Shown here in pieces: positions 25,074-33,681 of a DNA stretch of 64,000 bases. The notes beneath the pieces are model-generated. The model saw only the letters and a program-made list of their open reading frames with translations, ran no database searches and was not told where the DNA came from. The DNA lies in the NCBI GenBank assembly GCA_949878425.1, contig CATLAL010000011.1:1-64000 (forward strand), in the 5' to 3' direction. Every line of letters starts with the position of its first letter. The stretch's first letter is position 1. The stretch comes from an uncultured Oscillospiraceae bacterium (GTDB lineage Bacteria; Bacillota; Clostridia; Oscillospirales; Oscillospiraceae). The translations under genes and the position numbers were made by a program.

Positions 25074-25619
25074 ATGAAGCTGATGATTGCCTCGGACCTC
25101 CACGGGTCCGCCTACTACACGGATAAGCTGCTGGCCGCCTGGACTGAGGAGCGGCCGGACAGGCTGCTCCTGCTGGGCGACCTGCTCTACCACGGCCCCC
25201 GCAACGCCCTGCCCAGGGACTACGACTGCATGCGTGTGGCGGAGCGGCTCAATTCCCTCAAGGAACGTATCACCGCCGTCCGGGGCAACTGCGACTGCGA
25301 GGTGGACCAGATGGTGCTGGAGTTTCCCATGCTCGGGGACTACGCCCTGCTGGAGGTCAACGGCCTGACCCTCTTTGCCACCCACGGCCACCTCTGGAGC
25401 GAGGACAGCCCGCCGCCCATGGCCCCGGGGACGGTCCTGCTCAACGGGCATTTCCATGTGCCGGCCTGCCGGGCCCGCGAGGGGTTCCTCTACGTGAACC
25501 CCGGCTCCACCTCCATCCCCAAGGATGGCAGCAAAGGCGGCTATCTGATCCTGGAGGACAGGACCTTTACCTGGAAGGATATGGACGGCGGAGCGTGGAA
25601 GTCCCACACCGTCCGGTAA
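25074..25619 (+). CDS. yfcE: YfcE family phosphodiesterase
   Basis: 181 aa from the ATG at 25074 (CAGGAGGAC upstream). Calcineurin-like fold: SDLHG, GDLLYHGPRN, RGNCD, ATHGH, NGHFHVP. YfcE hydrolyses phosphodiester bonds in vitro with Mn2+; the physiological substrate is unknown. Last gene of the peptide-transport operon; a composite repeat follows. Confidence 0.92.
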   Translation: MKLMIASDLHGSAYYTDKLLAAWTEERPDRLLLLGDLLYHGPRNALPRDYDCMRVAERLNSLKERITAVRGNCDCEVDQMVLEFPMLGDYALLEVNGLTLFATHGHLWSEDSPPPMAPGTVLLNGHFHVPACRAREGFLYVNPGSTSIPKDGSKGGYLILEDRTFTWKDMDGGAWKSHTVR

Positions 25620-25625
25620 GAGCCT

Positions 25626-25950
25626 GTTATAGTGACCACAGTTGAGAACCTGTATTCACAATCTCAAACGACCGCCTGGGCGGGCCTTTTGCCGCCCTGC
25701 ATCGTTAAAAAATCTTGAAATCCACCCAGGATTCCTGCGATTTTTTGCCTCGCAGGGCGAGCAAAATTCCTCGCCCATCCGGCATTTTCGCTTATAAATA
25801 CAGGTTCTGAGAGCGAGTAAATGTTGGGCTCCGCCCAAACCCGCCGGGGCTTTGCCTAAGCGGCCGTTGGGCCTTGTGGCCCAATGACGCGAGCAATATC
25901 CCCACCGTCCGGCCCTAAACTTTACCGCTTTTCAACTGTGACGACTATAA
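25626..25950 (+). repeat. Family 2 repeat interrupted by a MITE-like element
   Basis: Outer ends TTATAGTGACCACAGTTGAG and CTTTTCAACTGTGACGACTATAA match the family 2 unit at 14737-14816. The unit continues after the insert with GAGCGAGTAAATG, as in the uninterrupted copy. The gap 25620-26016 holds no gene. Confidence 0.7.
25645..25808 (-). repeat. MITE-like repeat, copy E (164 bp), nested
   Basis: Ends AGAACCTGTATT (25645-25656) and AATACAGGTTCT (25797-25808) are perfect inverted repeats. The reversed core GGCAAAAAATCGCAGGAAT...TTCAAGATTTTTTAACG matches copy C at 58139-58303. It lies inside a family 2 repeat. Confidence 0.75.
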
Positions 25951-25998
25951 AAGAAAAAATCGCGAACGCCCCGGCCGTGGAACATACGGCCGGGGCGT
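25951..25998 (-). terminator. Terminator of the small minus-strand gene
   Basis: On the minus strand ACGCCCCGGCCGT, short loop, ACGGCCGGGGCGT, then CGCGATTTTTTC. Confidence 0.8.
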
Positions 25999-26016
25999 CC
26001 TCTTTAATTCCGGGAC

Positions 26017-26187
26017 TCAGCGTCCCAGCGTCTCCTTGACGGAGGTGGCGGCGGAATCCACCGCGTCCGTCACCGTCTGCATCGCCTTGCCGGCGGGGGT
26101 CCGCTTGCCCTTGCTGGTGTGCAGCGCCATGTCCGCCGCGATGCCGGCCACCGCCCCCAGGAGCATCCCCTTTGCAAAACCGTTCAT
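26017..26187 (-). CDS. Small hypothetical protein (56 aa)
   Basis: The ATG at 26187 is preferred (GAGAGGAGG upstream). A glycine/alanine-rich hydrophobic helix (FAKGMLLGAVAGIAADMAL) is followed by a basic, then amphipathic tail (VTDAVDSAATSVKETLGR). Single membrane anchor; reminiscent of YtxH-like small proteins, but too short to assign. It has its own terminator. Confidence 0.65.
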   Translation of the reverse strand: MNGFAKGMLLGAVAGIAADMALHTSKGKRTPAGKAMQTVTDAVDSAATSVKETLGR

Positions 26188-26360
26188 CCTTGCATTCCTC
26201 CTCTCGTCCACCCGTAGTATTTGCCGGTAAACCGCGTTTTAACGACCCTTTCCCCACGTTTCTCGCTGCTAAATTCAGGAAAAGCTGCCGGAGGGCCCCG
26301 GCGGATTTTTTTCTCGCAAATTGTCGAAAAATATGGTAAGATACTCCTGAGGTGATCGAG

Positions 26361-27020
26361 ATGAAGGACCAAGCATCTATTTCAGCAATTATTGACCAAT
26401 TGAAGCAGCTCTACCCGGAGGCGGCCTGCTCCCTGCCCTTTGACCGGTCAAAGGCCTATGAGCTGCTGTTCTCTGTGCGTCTGGCGGCCCAGTGCACCGA
26501 CGCCCGGGTCAACCTGGTAACTCCGGTGCTGTATGCGCGCTTCCCCACCCTCCAGGCCCTGGCCCAGGCCAGCGAGGAGGAGGTGGGGGAGATCATCCAC
26601 TCCACCGGCTTCTGGCGGGCCAAGGCCCGGGACATCGTCGCCGCCAGCCGGATGCTGCTGGAGGAGTTCGGCGGCAGGGTGCCGGACAACATGGAGGACC
26701 TGCTGCGCCTGCCGGGGGTGGGGCGAAAGACCGCCAACCTGATCCTGGGCGACGTATACGGGAAGGAGGGCTACGTCTGCGACACCCACTGCATCCGTAT
26801 CACGGGCCTTCTGGGCATCACCGACGGCAGCAAGGACCCGCTGAAGGTGGAAACACAGCTGCGCGCCTGCATCCCGCCGGAGGAGAGCAACGACTTCTGC
26901 CACCGGATGGTGCTCCACGGGCGAGCGGTATGCGTGGCCCGGCGGCCCGACTGCGCCGGCTGCGCCCTGCGGCCCTGGTGCGACTTCTGGGCGGGCTCGG
27001 GAGCGGTCGGAAACGGCTGA
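26361..27020 (+). CDS. nth: Endonuclease III
   Basis: 219 aa. Helix-hairpin-helix LPGVGRKTANLIL with catalytic Lys, catalytic Asp in VCDTHCIRI context, and the 4Fe-4S motif CVARRPDCAGCALRPWC (C-x7-C-x2-C-x5-C here). Bifunctional DNA glycosylase/AP lyase that removes oxidised pyrimidines. Start ATG at 26361 follows GAGGTGA. Confidence 0.95.
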   Translation: MKDQASISAIIDQLKQLYPEAACSLPFDRSKAYELLFSVRLAAQCTDARVNLVTPVLYARFPTLQALAQASEEEVGEIIHSTGFWRAKARDIVAASRMLLEEFGGRVPDNMEDLLRLPGVGRKTANLILGDVYGKEGYVCDTHCIRITGLLGITDGSKDPLKVETQLRACIPPEESNDFCHRMVLHGRAVCVARRPDCAGCALRPWCDFWAGSGAVGNG

Positions 27021-27177
27021 CCAGAGTCCCGCCGGGTTGGGATCTGGCCGCTTCCCCGGAAAAGGCGGAGCGTTTTTTTCCGGTGAAAAAATCCCCCGTC
27101 CAGCCCGCATTTTCAGCATATTCAACGATGCATACAGGTTCTTATAGGGTAGACTGAATCTGTCTCATTACCATTCA

Positions 27178-27220
27178 GAATGGGGATATCCCCATTCTCC
27201 GCCCCTACGGGGCGGAGAAT
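27178..27220 (+). promoter_or_regulatory. Overlapping palindromes upstream of the AraC-type gene
   Basis: GAATGGGGATATCCCCATTC (27178-27197) is a perfect 20-bp palindrome. It shares ATTC with a second hairpin, ATTCTCCGCCCC / GGGGCGGAGAAT (27194-27220). Only one can form at a time in RNA. The start codon follows 18 bases later. Operator or leader switch; role inferred. Confidence 0.55.
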
Positions 27221-27238
27221 GTCCCCCAGGAGAGGACT

Positions 27239-28084
27239 ATGAACATTCTCTTCGACCAGGAGAAGCTGCTCCGCCTGCTGACCAACCTCTACATATTCAC
27301 CGGCATAGCGGCCAACATTTTGGACCCCCAGGGCCGGGACATCAACCTCTTCGAGGGGCACCCGCCCTTCTGCCGGGCGATGAACGCCCTGCCGGAGGGC
27401 CATGAGCGCTGCGTGCGGTGCGACGCCTGGAAGATCCGGACCTACAGCGCGGACAGCGGATTCCAGTTCTACCGGTGCCATGCCGGCATCTGCGAGGCCG
27501 TGATGCCCCTGTACGAAAAAAGCCATCCCCTGGCCTACCTGGTGTTTGGCTGCTTTCTGGACGACTCCCCCATGGACCAGCAGTGGGAGCGCACCCGTTC
27601 CGCCCTGAACTGGTACCCCGGCGGGGCGGACGCGCTGAAATCCGCCTTCTTCCAATTCCGGCAGTACTCCTCCGGGGAGCTGAAGGCCTACGCGGAGCTG
27701 CTGGAGGCCCTGGCGGCCTATATTCAGCTCAAGGGCATGATCCAGGCCACGGAGCAGACGGACCTGCAAAAGCTGGAGCTGTACCTGGACCAGCACTACA
27801 TGGAGAAGCTGTCCCTGGAGAGCATCTCCCAGGAGCTGCAAATCGGGCGGACCAAGCTGTGCCGTCTGGCAAAGCAGCTCTCGGGCGGCGAGACGCTGTC
27901 CTATCTCATCGCCCGGCGGCGCATAGACGCAGCCAAGGACCTGCTGCTGCGGAGCGATCTGCCCATCTCCGCTGTGGCGGAGGAGGTGGGTATCAGCGAT
28001 TATAACTATTTTTCCCGGGTTTTTCGCTCTGTTACCGGCGCGACCCCCAGGGACTATCGGAAAGCAAGCCGGCACAAGGCCTGA
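27239..28084 (+). CDS. AraC family regulator with PocR sensor domain
   Basis: 281 aa. The N-terminal PocR domain (about 5-165) has the Cys cluster FCRAMN...ERCVRCD...YRCHAGICEAVMPL. The C-terminal AraC/XylS domain has two helix-turn-helix motifs ending DYNYFSRVFRSVTGATPRDYR. PocR domains bind small hydrocarbons such as diols or sugars. It likely activates the carbohydrate ABC importer that starts 216 bases downstream. Confidence 0.92.
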   Translation: MNILFDQEKLLRLLTNLYIFTGIAANILDPQGRDINLFEGHPPFCRAMNALPEGHERCVRCDAWKIRTYSADSGFQFYRCHAGICEAVMPLYEKSHPLAYLVFGCFLDDSPMDQQWERTRSALNWYPGGADALKSAFFQFRQYSSGELKAYAELLEALAAYIQLKGMIQATEQTDLQKLELYLDQHYMEKLSLESISQELQIGRTKLCRLAKQLSGGETLSYLIARRRIDAAKDLLLRSDLPISAVAEEVGISDYNYFSRVFRSVTGATPRDYRKASRHKA

Positions 28085-28299
28085 TTTTTGTCTATATTGA
28101 CGAAATTTCTCCAGAATTTTTTGCTATTCGCACAATTTTTTCTGGATGCGTACGATTTTGCTATATTCGGAACGCTGGTTCCTATTTTTTACCGGCAAAC
28201 CTGCTAGAATGAAACATGAAATTTCGCTCTGCACAAAGGAACTTTTCCAGTCCCCGCGTCAGGGCGTTTTTTCGGAAAAAGATGAGGAGGAAAATGATA

Positions 28300-29568
28300 A
28301 TGAAGAAAGCACTTGCACTCCTGCTGGCGCTGGTGATGGCCCTGTCCCTGGCCGCCTGCGGCTCCGGCGGGTCCGACGAAAAGGTGACGCTCAACGTCAT
28401 CATCTCCCAGTACGGCAACTACACCCAGGAGTGGTGGACCCAGTTTGAAAAGGACTTCGAGGACGCCAACAAGAGTGTGGACCTGAACATCGAGATCGTC
28501 TCCTGGAACGACATCTACTCCGTGGTCTCCACCCGCATTCAGTCCAAGCAGCAGCCTGACATCCTGAACATCAGCGGCTTTGCCGACTACGTGGAGGACG
28601 ACCTGCTGATGAAGGCCGAGGATTACACCTCCGCCGAGGTCCAGGCCAAGATCATCCCCAGCTTCTGGGAGTCCAACGCCATTGACGGCACCGTGTGGGC
28701 CCTGCCCATTCTGGCCTCCTGCCGCTCCCTGTTCTGCAACATGGACCTGCTGAACGAGGCGGGCGTCACCGCTCCTCCCACCACCTGGGACGAGGTCCTC
28801 ACCGCCTGCCAGGCCGTGAAGGACAAATTCGGCGACAGCATCGTGCCCTGGGGCCTTGATATCTCCACCGACGAGGGGCAGGCCGCCTTCGCCTACTACA
28901 CCTGGAACATGGGCGGCGGCTTCCAGGATGAGAGCGGCAATTGGGCCCTCAACAGCGCCGAGAACGTGAAGGCCGTTGAGTACATCAAGCAGCTCATCGA
29001 CTCCGGCTACTGCAACTCCGCCCCCTACACCGACACCCGCTATCCCCTTCAGGACGCCTTCAGCGCCGGCACCCTGGCCATGATGATCGGCCCCATGAAC
29101 ATGGTTTCCGCCGACTCTACGGTGAACTACCAGTCCGTGGCCATCCCCGGCAAGTCCATTGGCGTTGGTATCTGCGACCAGCTGATGGTGTTCAAGAACG
29201 ACTCCGTGAAGAACCAGGACGCCCGCACCGAGGCCATCAAGGCGTTCTTCGACTTCTTCTATGACTGCGAGCGCTACTCCGACTACATGGTCTACGAGGG
29301 CTTCCTGCCCGCCACCACCGATTCCTCCGACTATCTGGCCTCCAACGCGGAGAACCACAAGGTGGGCGGCTCCGACGCCACCGGCAGCAGCGAGTACTTT
29401 AAGACCTTCTGCGCCCAGCTGCCCAACTGCCAGTTCTATCCGTTGAGCGAGGCCGAGTGGATCGACGTGAAGAACGGCGTCATCGAGGTGGAGCAGAAGG
29501 TCTGCCAGGGCGAGATCTCCGCTCAGGATGCCCTGAACAACCTCCAAAACAGCATCACCGCCGGTTAA
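28300..29568 (+). CDS. Carbohydrate ABC transporter substrate-binding lipoprotein
   Basis: 422 aa from the ATG at 28300 (GAGGAGG upstream; an ATG two codons earlier is too close to it). Signal peptide MKKALALLLALVMALSLAAC with lipobox LAAC, then an SBP family 1 body. The ligand is probably a sugar or oligosaccharide. First gene of a binding protein - two-permease operon; the ATPase is absent, so a shared MsmX/UgpC-like ATPase elsewhere is expected. Confidence 0.93.
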   Translation: MKKALALLLALVMALSLAACGSGGSDEKVTLNVIISQYGNYTQEWWTQFEKDFEDANKSVDLNIEIVSWNDIYSVVSTRIQSKQQPDILNISGFADYVEDDLLMKAEDYTSAEVQAKIIPSFWESNAIDGTVWALPILASCRSLFCNMDLLNEAGVTAPPTTWDEVLTACQAVKDKFGDSIVPWGLDISTDEGQAAFAYYTWNMGGGFQDESGNWALNSAENVKAVEYIKQLIDSGYCNSAPYTDTRYPLQDAFSAGTLAMMIGPMNMVSADSTVNYQSVAIPGKSIGVGICDQLMVFKNDSVKNQDARTEAIKAFFDFFYDCERYSDYMVYEGFLPATTDSSDYLASNAENHKVGGSDATGSSEYFKTFCAQLPNCQFYPLSEAEWIDVKNGVIEVEQKVCQGEISAQDALNNLQNSITAG

Positions 29569-29597
29569 GCAGAGACGACAGTTTCCCGCCGGACAAT

Positions 29598-29632
29598 AGG
29601 AAGGGGCCGGGCTGACCGGCCCCTTCCTTTTC
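29598..29632 (+). terminator. Intercistronic hairpin after the binding protein gene
   Basis: AGGAAGGGGCCGG, loop GCTGA, CCGGCCCCTTCCT, then TTTCC. A partial terminator or mRNA stabiliser that would raise binding protein over permease levels. Confidence 0.75.
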
Positions 29633-29691
29633 CTATCAAAACCAGGGCCTTCCGCTTTTCGGCGGCGGCAGTCCCAGCAAGGAGGCAGTCC

Positions 29692-30597
29692 ATGAAAGAG
29701 AAGCAAACGCCCCGCGCGCGGCTGAACAGGAAGCGGGTGGAACCGTATATCTGGCTGCTGCCCAGCATCCTCCTGATGGGGGTCATGATTCTGGTCCCCA
29801 TCTTCAGCGTGTTTCAGACCTCCTTCTCCGAGATCAGCAAATCCGGCATCAACAAGGGGTTCAACGGAGGGGTCAACTACCTATGGGTGTTCCAGAATCC
29901 CACCTTCTGGAATACCCTGAAAAACACAGTGATCTGGACCATCGTGGTGGTGGGCATATCCACGGTTCTGGGCATTATCCTTGGCCTGGTCCTCAATGAG
30001 AAGTTCCACGGCCGCAAGCTCGTCCGGGCCATTGTGGTCTTTCCCTGGGCCACGGCCCTTATCATCCAGTCCGTCATCTGGAAGTACATCATTAACGCGG
30101 ACTACGGCGCCCTCAACGCGCTGCTGTACAAGCTGGGGATCATCAAAAGCTACGTGAACTGGACCGCCACCCCCGAACAGTTCTTTGCCTGGGAGTGCTT
30201 TGTGGGCATTCTGGTCACCGTCCCCTTTGTCACCTTCTGCGTCCTCTCCGGCCTCCAGAGCATCGACACCTCCCTCTACGAGGCGGCCGACGTGGACGGG
30301 GCCACCTTCTGGAGCAGGCTGTTCAAGGTGACGCTGCCCCTGCTGATGCCCAGCCTGACGGTGTCCACGGTGCTGAACATCATCTACGTGTTCAACTCCT
30401 TCCCCATTATCTGGACCATCTCCAAGGGCGATCCGGCGGACCAGACCCATACGCTGGTGACGTATCTCTACAAACTGTCCTTCACCAACCAGAAGGTGGG
30501 TGAGGCGGCGGCGGTATCCGTGGTGGGCTTTGTGATTCTGGCGGCCTGCGCCAGCGTTTACATGGTCATCACGCTGCGCTCGGAAAAGGAGGAGTAA
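29692..30597 (+). CDS. Carbohydrate ABC transporter permease (MalF type)
   Basis: 301 aa, six TM helices, with a proline-rich basic N-terminus, and the EAA motif in LYEAADVDGATFWSRLF. Forms the channel with the next gene product. Confidence 0.95.
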   Translation: MKEKQTPRARLNRKRVEPYIWLLPSILLMGVMILVPIFSVFQTSFSEISKSGINKGFNGGVNYLWVFQNPTFWNTLKNTVIWTIVVVGISTVLGIILGLVLNEKFHGRKLVRAIVVFPWATALIIQSVIWKYIINADYGALNALLYKLGIIKSYVNWTATPEQFFAWECFVGILVTVPFVTFCVLSGLQSIDTSLYEAADVDGATFWSRLFKVTLPLLMPSLTVSTVLNIIYVFNSFPIIWTISKGDPADQTHTLVTYLYKLSFTNQKVGEAAAVSVVGFVILAACASVYMVITLRSEKEE

Positions 30598-30600
30598 CGG

Positions 30601-31443
30601 ATGAGAGCAAGAAGATCCCCCTGGGCGCGGGTCGCGCTGTACCTCTTTGTGTTCGTGGTCTGCATCGTGATCCTGTACCCCTATTTCGTCATGTTCACTA
30701 CCGCCGCCAAGAGCAATGAGGCGATGTACGCCGTGGGCGAGGATGCCGTCCTCCTGCCTGCCGTATGGCAGTGGTCCAACTTCATTGACATCTGGAAGGA
30801 AGCCGCGGTCTTCAAGTATCTGCTCAACTCCTTCATCGTGGCCGGCGGGGCCACCTTCCTGGCGATCCTCTGCGGCATTCCGGCGGCCTACGCCCTTTCC
30901 CGGATGCGCTTCAAGGGCAAGGGCCTCTTCATGGGCGCGGTGATCATGAGCCAGATGTTCTCCCCGGTGGTGCTGCTGGTGGGCATCTACCGGCTGATGA
31001 CCGCGCTGCATCTGACCAACAGCCTGATCGGCCTGATTCTCCTCAACGCCGCCTTCAATCAGGCGTTTGCCATCTGGCTGCTGCGGGGCACCTTTACCTC
31101 CATCTCCTCGGAGATGGAGCAGGCCGCCAAGATCGACGGCTGCGGCACGGTGCAGGCCCTGCTGCGGGTGCTTCTGCCCGTATCCGCGCCTGGCATTGTC
31201 ACAACGCTGATCTTTGTTTTCATCAACTCCTGGAATGAGTACACCATCGCTTTGACCCTCATCTCCAGCGATGTGTTTAAACCGATTACCGTGGGCATCA
31301 ACGTGTTCTATGGGTTTAACTTCATCAAGTGGCAGTACCTGTTCGCCACCTCCATTTTCGCCACGATCCCGGTGGTCATTCTCTTCCTGTGCATTGAAAA
31401 GCATCTGGTCGCGGGGCTTACCTCCGGCGGCGTCAAGGGATAA
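30601..31443 (+). CDS. Carbohydrate ABC transporter permease (MalG type)
   Basis: 280 aa, six TM helices; SFIVAGGATFLAILCGIPAA and the EAA motif EMEQAAKIDGCGTVQAL. It starts 3 bases after the partner permease. The operon ends with the palindrome at 31450-31491. Confidence 0.95.
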   Translation: MRARRSPWARVALYLFVFVVCIVILYPYFVMFTTAAKSNEAMYAVGEDAVLLPAVWQWSNFIDIWKEAAVFKYLLNSFIVAGGATFLAILCGIPAAYALSRMRFKGKGLFMGAVIMSQMFSPVVLLVGIYRLMTALHLTNSLIGLILLNAAFNQAFAIWLLRGTFTSISSEMEQAAKIDGCGTVQALLRVLLPVSAPGIVTTLIFVFINSWNEYTIALTLISSDVFKPITVGINVFYGFNFIKWQYLFATSIFATIPVVILFLCIEKHLVAGLTSGGVKG

Positions 31444-31449
31444 CCACTC

Positions 31450-31491
31450 CATAGGGAAGCGCCCCGCCGTCTGGCGGGGCGCTTCCCTATG
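31450..31491. terminator. 19-bp palindrome ending the sugar importer operon
   Basis: CATAGGGAAGCGCCCCGCC, loop GTCT, GGCGGGGCGCTTCCCTATG. No T-run; it lies between convergent genes and may stop both. Confidence 0.75.
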
Positions 31492-31576
31492 GAAAATATC
31501 TTCTCTTCTGAACTATCGTCAAAGCGCTTGAAAAGAATCCTTTGATTCTTTTCATTTGAGCTTGAGAATACAGGTT

Positions 31577-32371
31577 CTACGTGTCCGTTTGATACGGTTG
31601 AACTTGCTGTCTATAAAACTGATGGCACCCGATGGTGCGGTAATAGGTACAGTTTTCAACGATCCAGCGCCCCTCAGACAGAGAGGGATTAAAGAAAAAC
31701 ATACAGTCGTCCACCACGCTGGTGCCGTTGAGCACCAGCCGGGCGGCCAGAACGCTCTGCTCGGTGGGCTCGCCGTACACGGTGCCGTTGGCCACCGGCT
31801 CGAACTGGATGGCGTCCTTGTCATCGAAAACGACTTCCTTAATGGTGTCGGGATACTGGCTGGAGGCCACCCGGTTGAGCACCACGTTGCCCACCGCCAG
31901 CTGGCCCAGCAGGCTCTCCCCCCGGCTCTCCGCGCTGATAATGCGGCTGAGCCAGTAGAGGTCCTCCTCCGTGTAGTCCGCCTCTCCTCCGGAAGTGCGG
32001 ACAGCTACGGGAGTATCCCAGTCCACGAATTCCACCTGGGCTCCCAGCAGGTTGGCCACCGGCCGAAGGGGCACGTATGTACGGTCAAAGCACACCAGGG
32101 AGGAGGCGCCCGCGTCAAAGGCGTAGCCGTCGGCTAGCAGCTGCTGCCCCTCAGCCGGTACGGTCAGGGCGAAGAGCCCGGTCTGCGAGACGGCCGCGCG
32201 GGCCTCCTGGTCCCATGCGGTCTCCCAGCCGCCCATGGCCTCCAAAAGCTGGACCAGGGGGACATAGGTGCAGCCATCCTGCACAAATGCCTCTCCGGGC
32301 AGCTCCTCCCCATCCACGGTGACGGTGAGATCCGTCGCCAGTGCCGTCTGCCGGAGGAGAAGCGCCGCCAA
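31577..32371 (-). CDS. SleB-type cell wall hydrolase with stalk domain; start disrupted
   Basis: 264 aa as read from a TTG at 32371. Residues about 12-125 form a copper-amine-oxidase-like N-terminal domain (VDGEELPGEAFVQDGCTYVPL and TYVPLRPVANLLGA). The C-terminal SleB domain has the catalytic Glu in RIISAESRGE and the conserved QLAVGNVVLNRV. It would cleave peptidoglycan, as in cortex lysis. The signal peptide extends upstream in frame without a start codon, while an ATG with a good AAGGAG site at 32407 is one base out of frame across an AAAA run: a frameshift or sequence error. Confidence 0.82.
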   Translation of the reverse strand: MAALLLRQTALATDLTVTVDGEELPGEAFVQDGCTYVPLVQLLEAMGGWETAWDQEARAAVSQTGLFALTVPAEGQQLLADGYAFDAGASSLVCFDRTYVPLRPVANLLGAQVEFVDWDTPVAVRTSGGEADYTEEDLYWLSRIISAESRGESLLGQLAVGNVVLNRVASSQYPDTIKEVVFDDKDAIQFEPVANGTVYGEPTEQSVLAARLVLNGTSVVDDCMFFFNPSLSEGRWIVENCTYYRTIGCHQFYRQQVQPYQTDT

Positions 32372-32453
32372 AAGGAGGCAGATGAGCGCTCTTCCTTTTA
32401 TAGGACATCACTCCTTTTTTGAATGGTAGAGGCCAAGGGACCTCCCGGCTACC

Positions 32454-32483
32454 AGTATACCGGAAAAGAAGGCTCTGGAGCAA
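32454..32483 (-). promoter_or_regulatory. Promoter of the SleB-type gene
   Basis: Minus strand TTGCTC (32483-32478), 18 bases, TATACT (32459-32454). Confidence 0.55.
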
Positions 32484-32536
32484 GGCGTAAATTTTGGTAA
32501 TTTTGCGGTCTGGCTGGTCATTTCCTCCAGAATTGC

Positions 32537-32565
32537 TTGCAATACGGCGCATTTCATGGTATTCT
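32537..32565 (+). promoter_or_regulatory. Promoter of the PfkB-type kinase gene
   Basis: TTGCAA (32537-32542), 17 bases, TATTCT (32560-32565). Confidence 0.65.
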
Positions 32566-32596
32566 ACCATCATGTGTTTCGAGGGGGTGTACCGTT

Positions 32597-33526
32597 ATGA
32601 TCTATACGATTACGACCAATCCGTCCATCGACTACACGATGGAGGCAGACCTGATTCCCGGACAGATCAACCGGGCCCGCAGCGAGGCAATTTACCCGGG
32701 CGGCAAGGGGATCAACGTATCCCTCTCTCTTCTGCGGCTGGGAGAGGAGACCCAGGCGCTGGGCTTTGCCGCGGGCCGCATCGGGCAGGTGATCCGGGAC
32801 CTGCTGGACGATCTGCGCTGTCCCCATATGCTGCTGGAGCTCAGCGGCGGCGGGCAGAGCCGGATCAATGTGAAGCTGAAGGGGCAGCAGGAGACTGCGG
32901 TGAACGGGCAGGGTCCCGGCCTCCAGGAGGCGGACACGGGGCGGCTGCTGACGCTGCTGGAGACCGCCGGACCGGAGGACGCGGTGGTCCTCTCCGGCTG
33001 GGCGCAGAGCATCCCACTTTACATCTCCATTCTCCGGCAGGTGACGGCGGCTGGGTGCATGACCGTGCTGGACTGCTCCGGAGAGGCCCTGTGGCAATGT
33101 CTGAAGGAGCGTCCCTTCCTCATTAAGCCGAATCTGGAGGAGCTGGGGGCCGTCTATGGGATGGAGGATCTGGACTGCGAGGAGGGCGTGGAGCTGGCCC
33201 AGCAGCTCCAGCGGGAGGGCGCCCGCAACGTGCTGGTCTCTATGGGAGCGGACGGCGCGTTCCTCCTGACGGAGGACCGGGACCTCTATGTGGCGAACGC
33301 CTGTCTCGGCCAGGTGCGCAGCACTGTGGGCGCGGGGGACTCCCTGGTGGCCGGATTCCTCTCCGGACTGCGGACAACGGGGGACTTCGGCAAGGCGATA
33401 CAGATGGGTGTTGCCGCCGGCAGCGCCACCGCCTTTAGCGAGTGGATCGCCACCAAGGAGGAGATGCTGGAGCTGGTGGAGCAGGTCCGGGTGGAAAAGA
33501 CCGCCTTAGGACAGGCCGCCCTCTAG
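32597..33526 (+). CDS. 1-phosphofructokinase family (PfkB) sugar kinase
   Basis: 309 aa from the ATG at 32597. MIYTITTNPSIDYTM is the FruK/LacC-type start; GGKGINVSLSLLRLG is PfkB signature 1 and TVGAGDSLVAGF signature 2 with the catalytic Asp. Substrate is fructose-1-phosphate or tagatose-6-phosphate. There is no fructose PTS or FruR next door, so the assignment within the family is open. Confidence 0.88.
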   Translation: MIYTITTNPSIDYTMEADLIPGQINRARSEAIYPGGKGINVSLSLLRLGEETQALGFAAGRIGQVIRDLLDDLRCPHMLLELSGGGQSRINVKLKGQQETAVNGQGPGLQEADTGRLLTLLETAGPEDAVVLSGWAQSIPLYISILRQVTAAGCMTVLDCSGEALWQCLKERPFLIKPNLEELGAVYGMEDLDCEEGVELAQQLQREGARNVLVSMGADGAFLLTEDRDLYVANACLGQVRSTVGAGDSLVAGFLSGLRTTGDFGKAIQMGVAAGSATAFSEWIATKEEMLELVEQVRVEKTALGQAAL

Positions 33527-33602
33527 AGCCGGCAGGGGCCTGATGAGCACATCGGGCCCTACAGATCATCCCGCTGGGGGCGATGCACCAGGCCCTCCCC
33601 AA

Positions 33603-33638
33603 CGAGGAGCGCCGCAGATAAATCTGCGGCGCTCCTCG
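33603..33638. terminator. Bidirectional palindrome between convergent genes
   Basis: CGAGGAGCGCCGCAGAT, loop AA, ATCTGCGGCGCTCCTCG: a perfect 17-bp stem between the kinase and cbiK. Confidence 0.75.
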
Positions 33639-33681
33639 CTGTTCCGGGTCCGGCGAACCCCCGGCCCGCTCTTTTGGCCGC

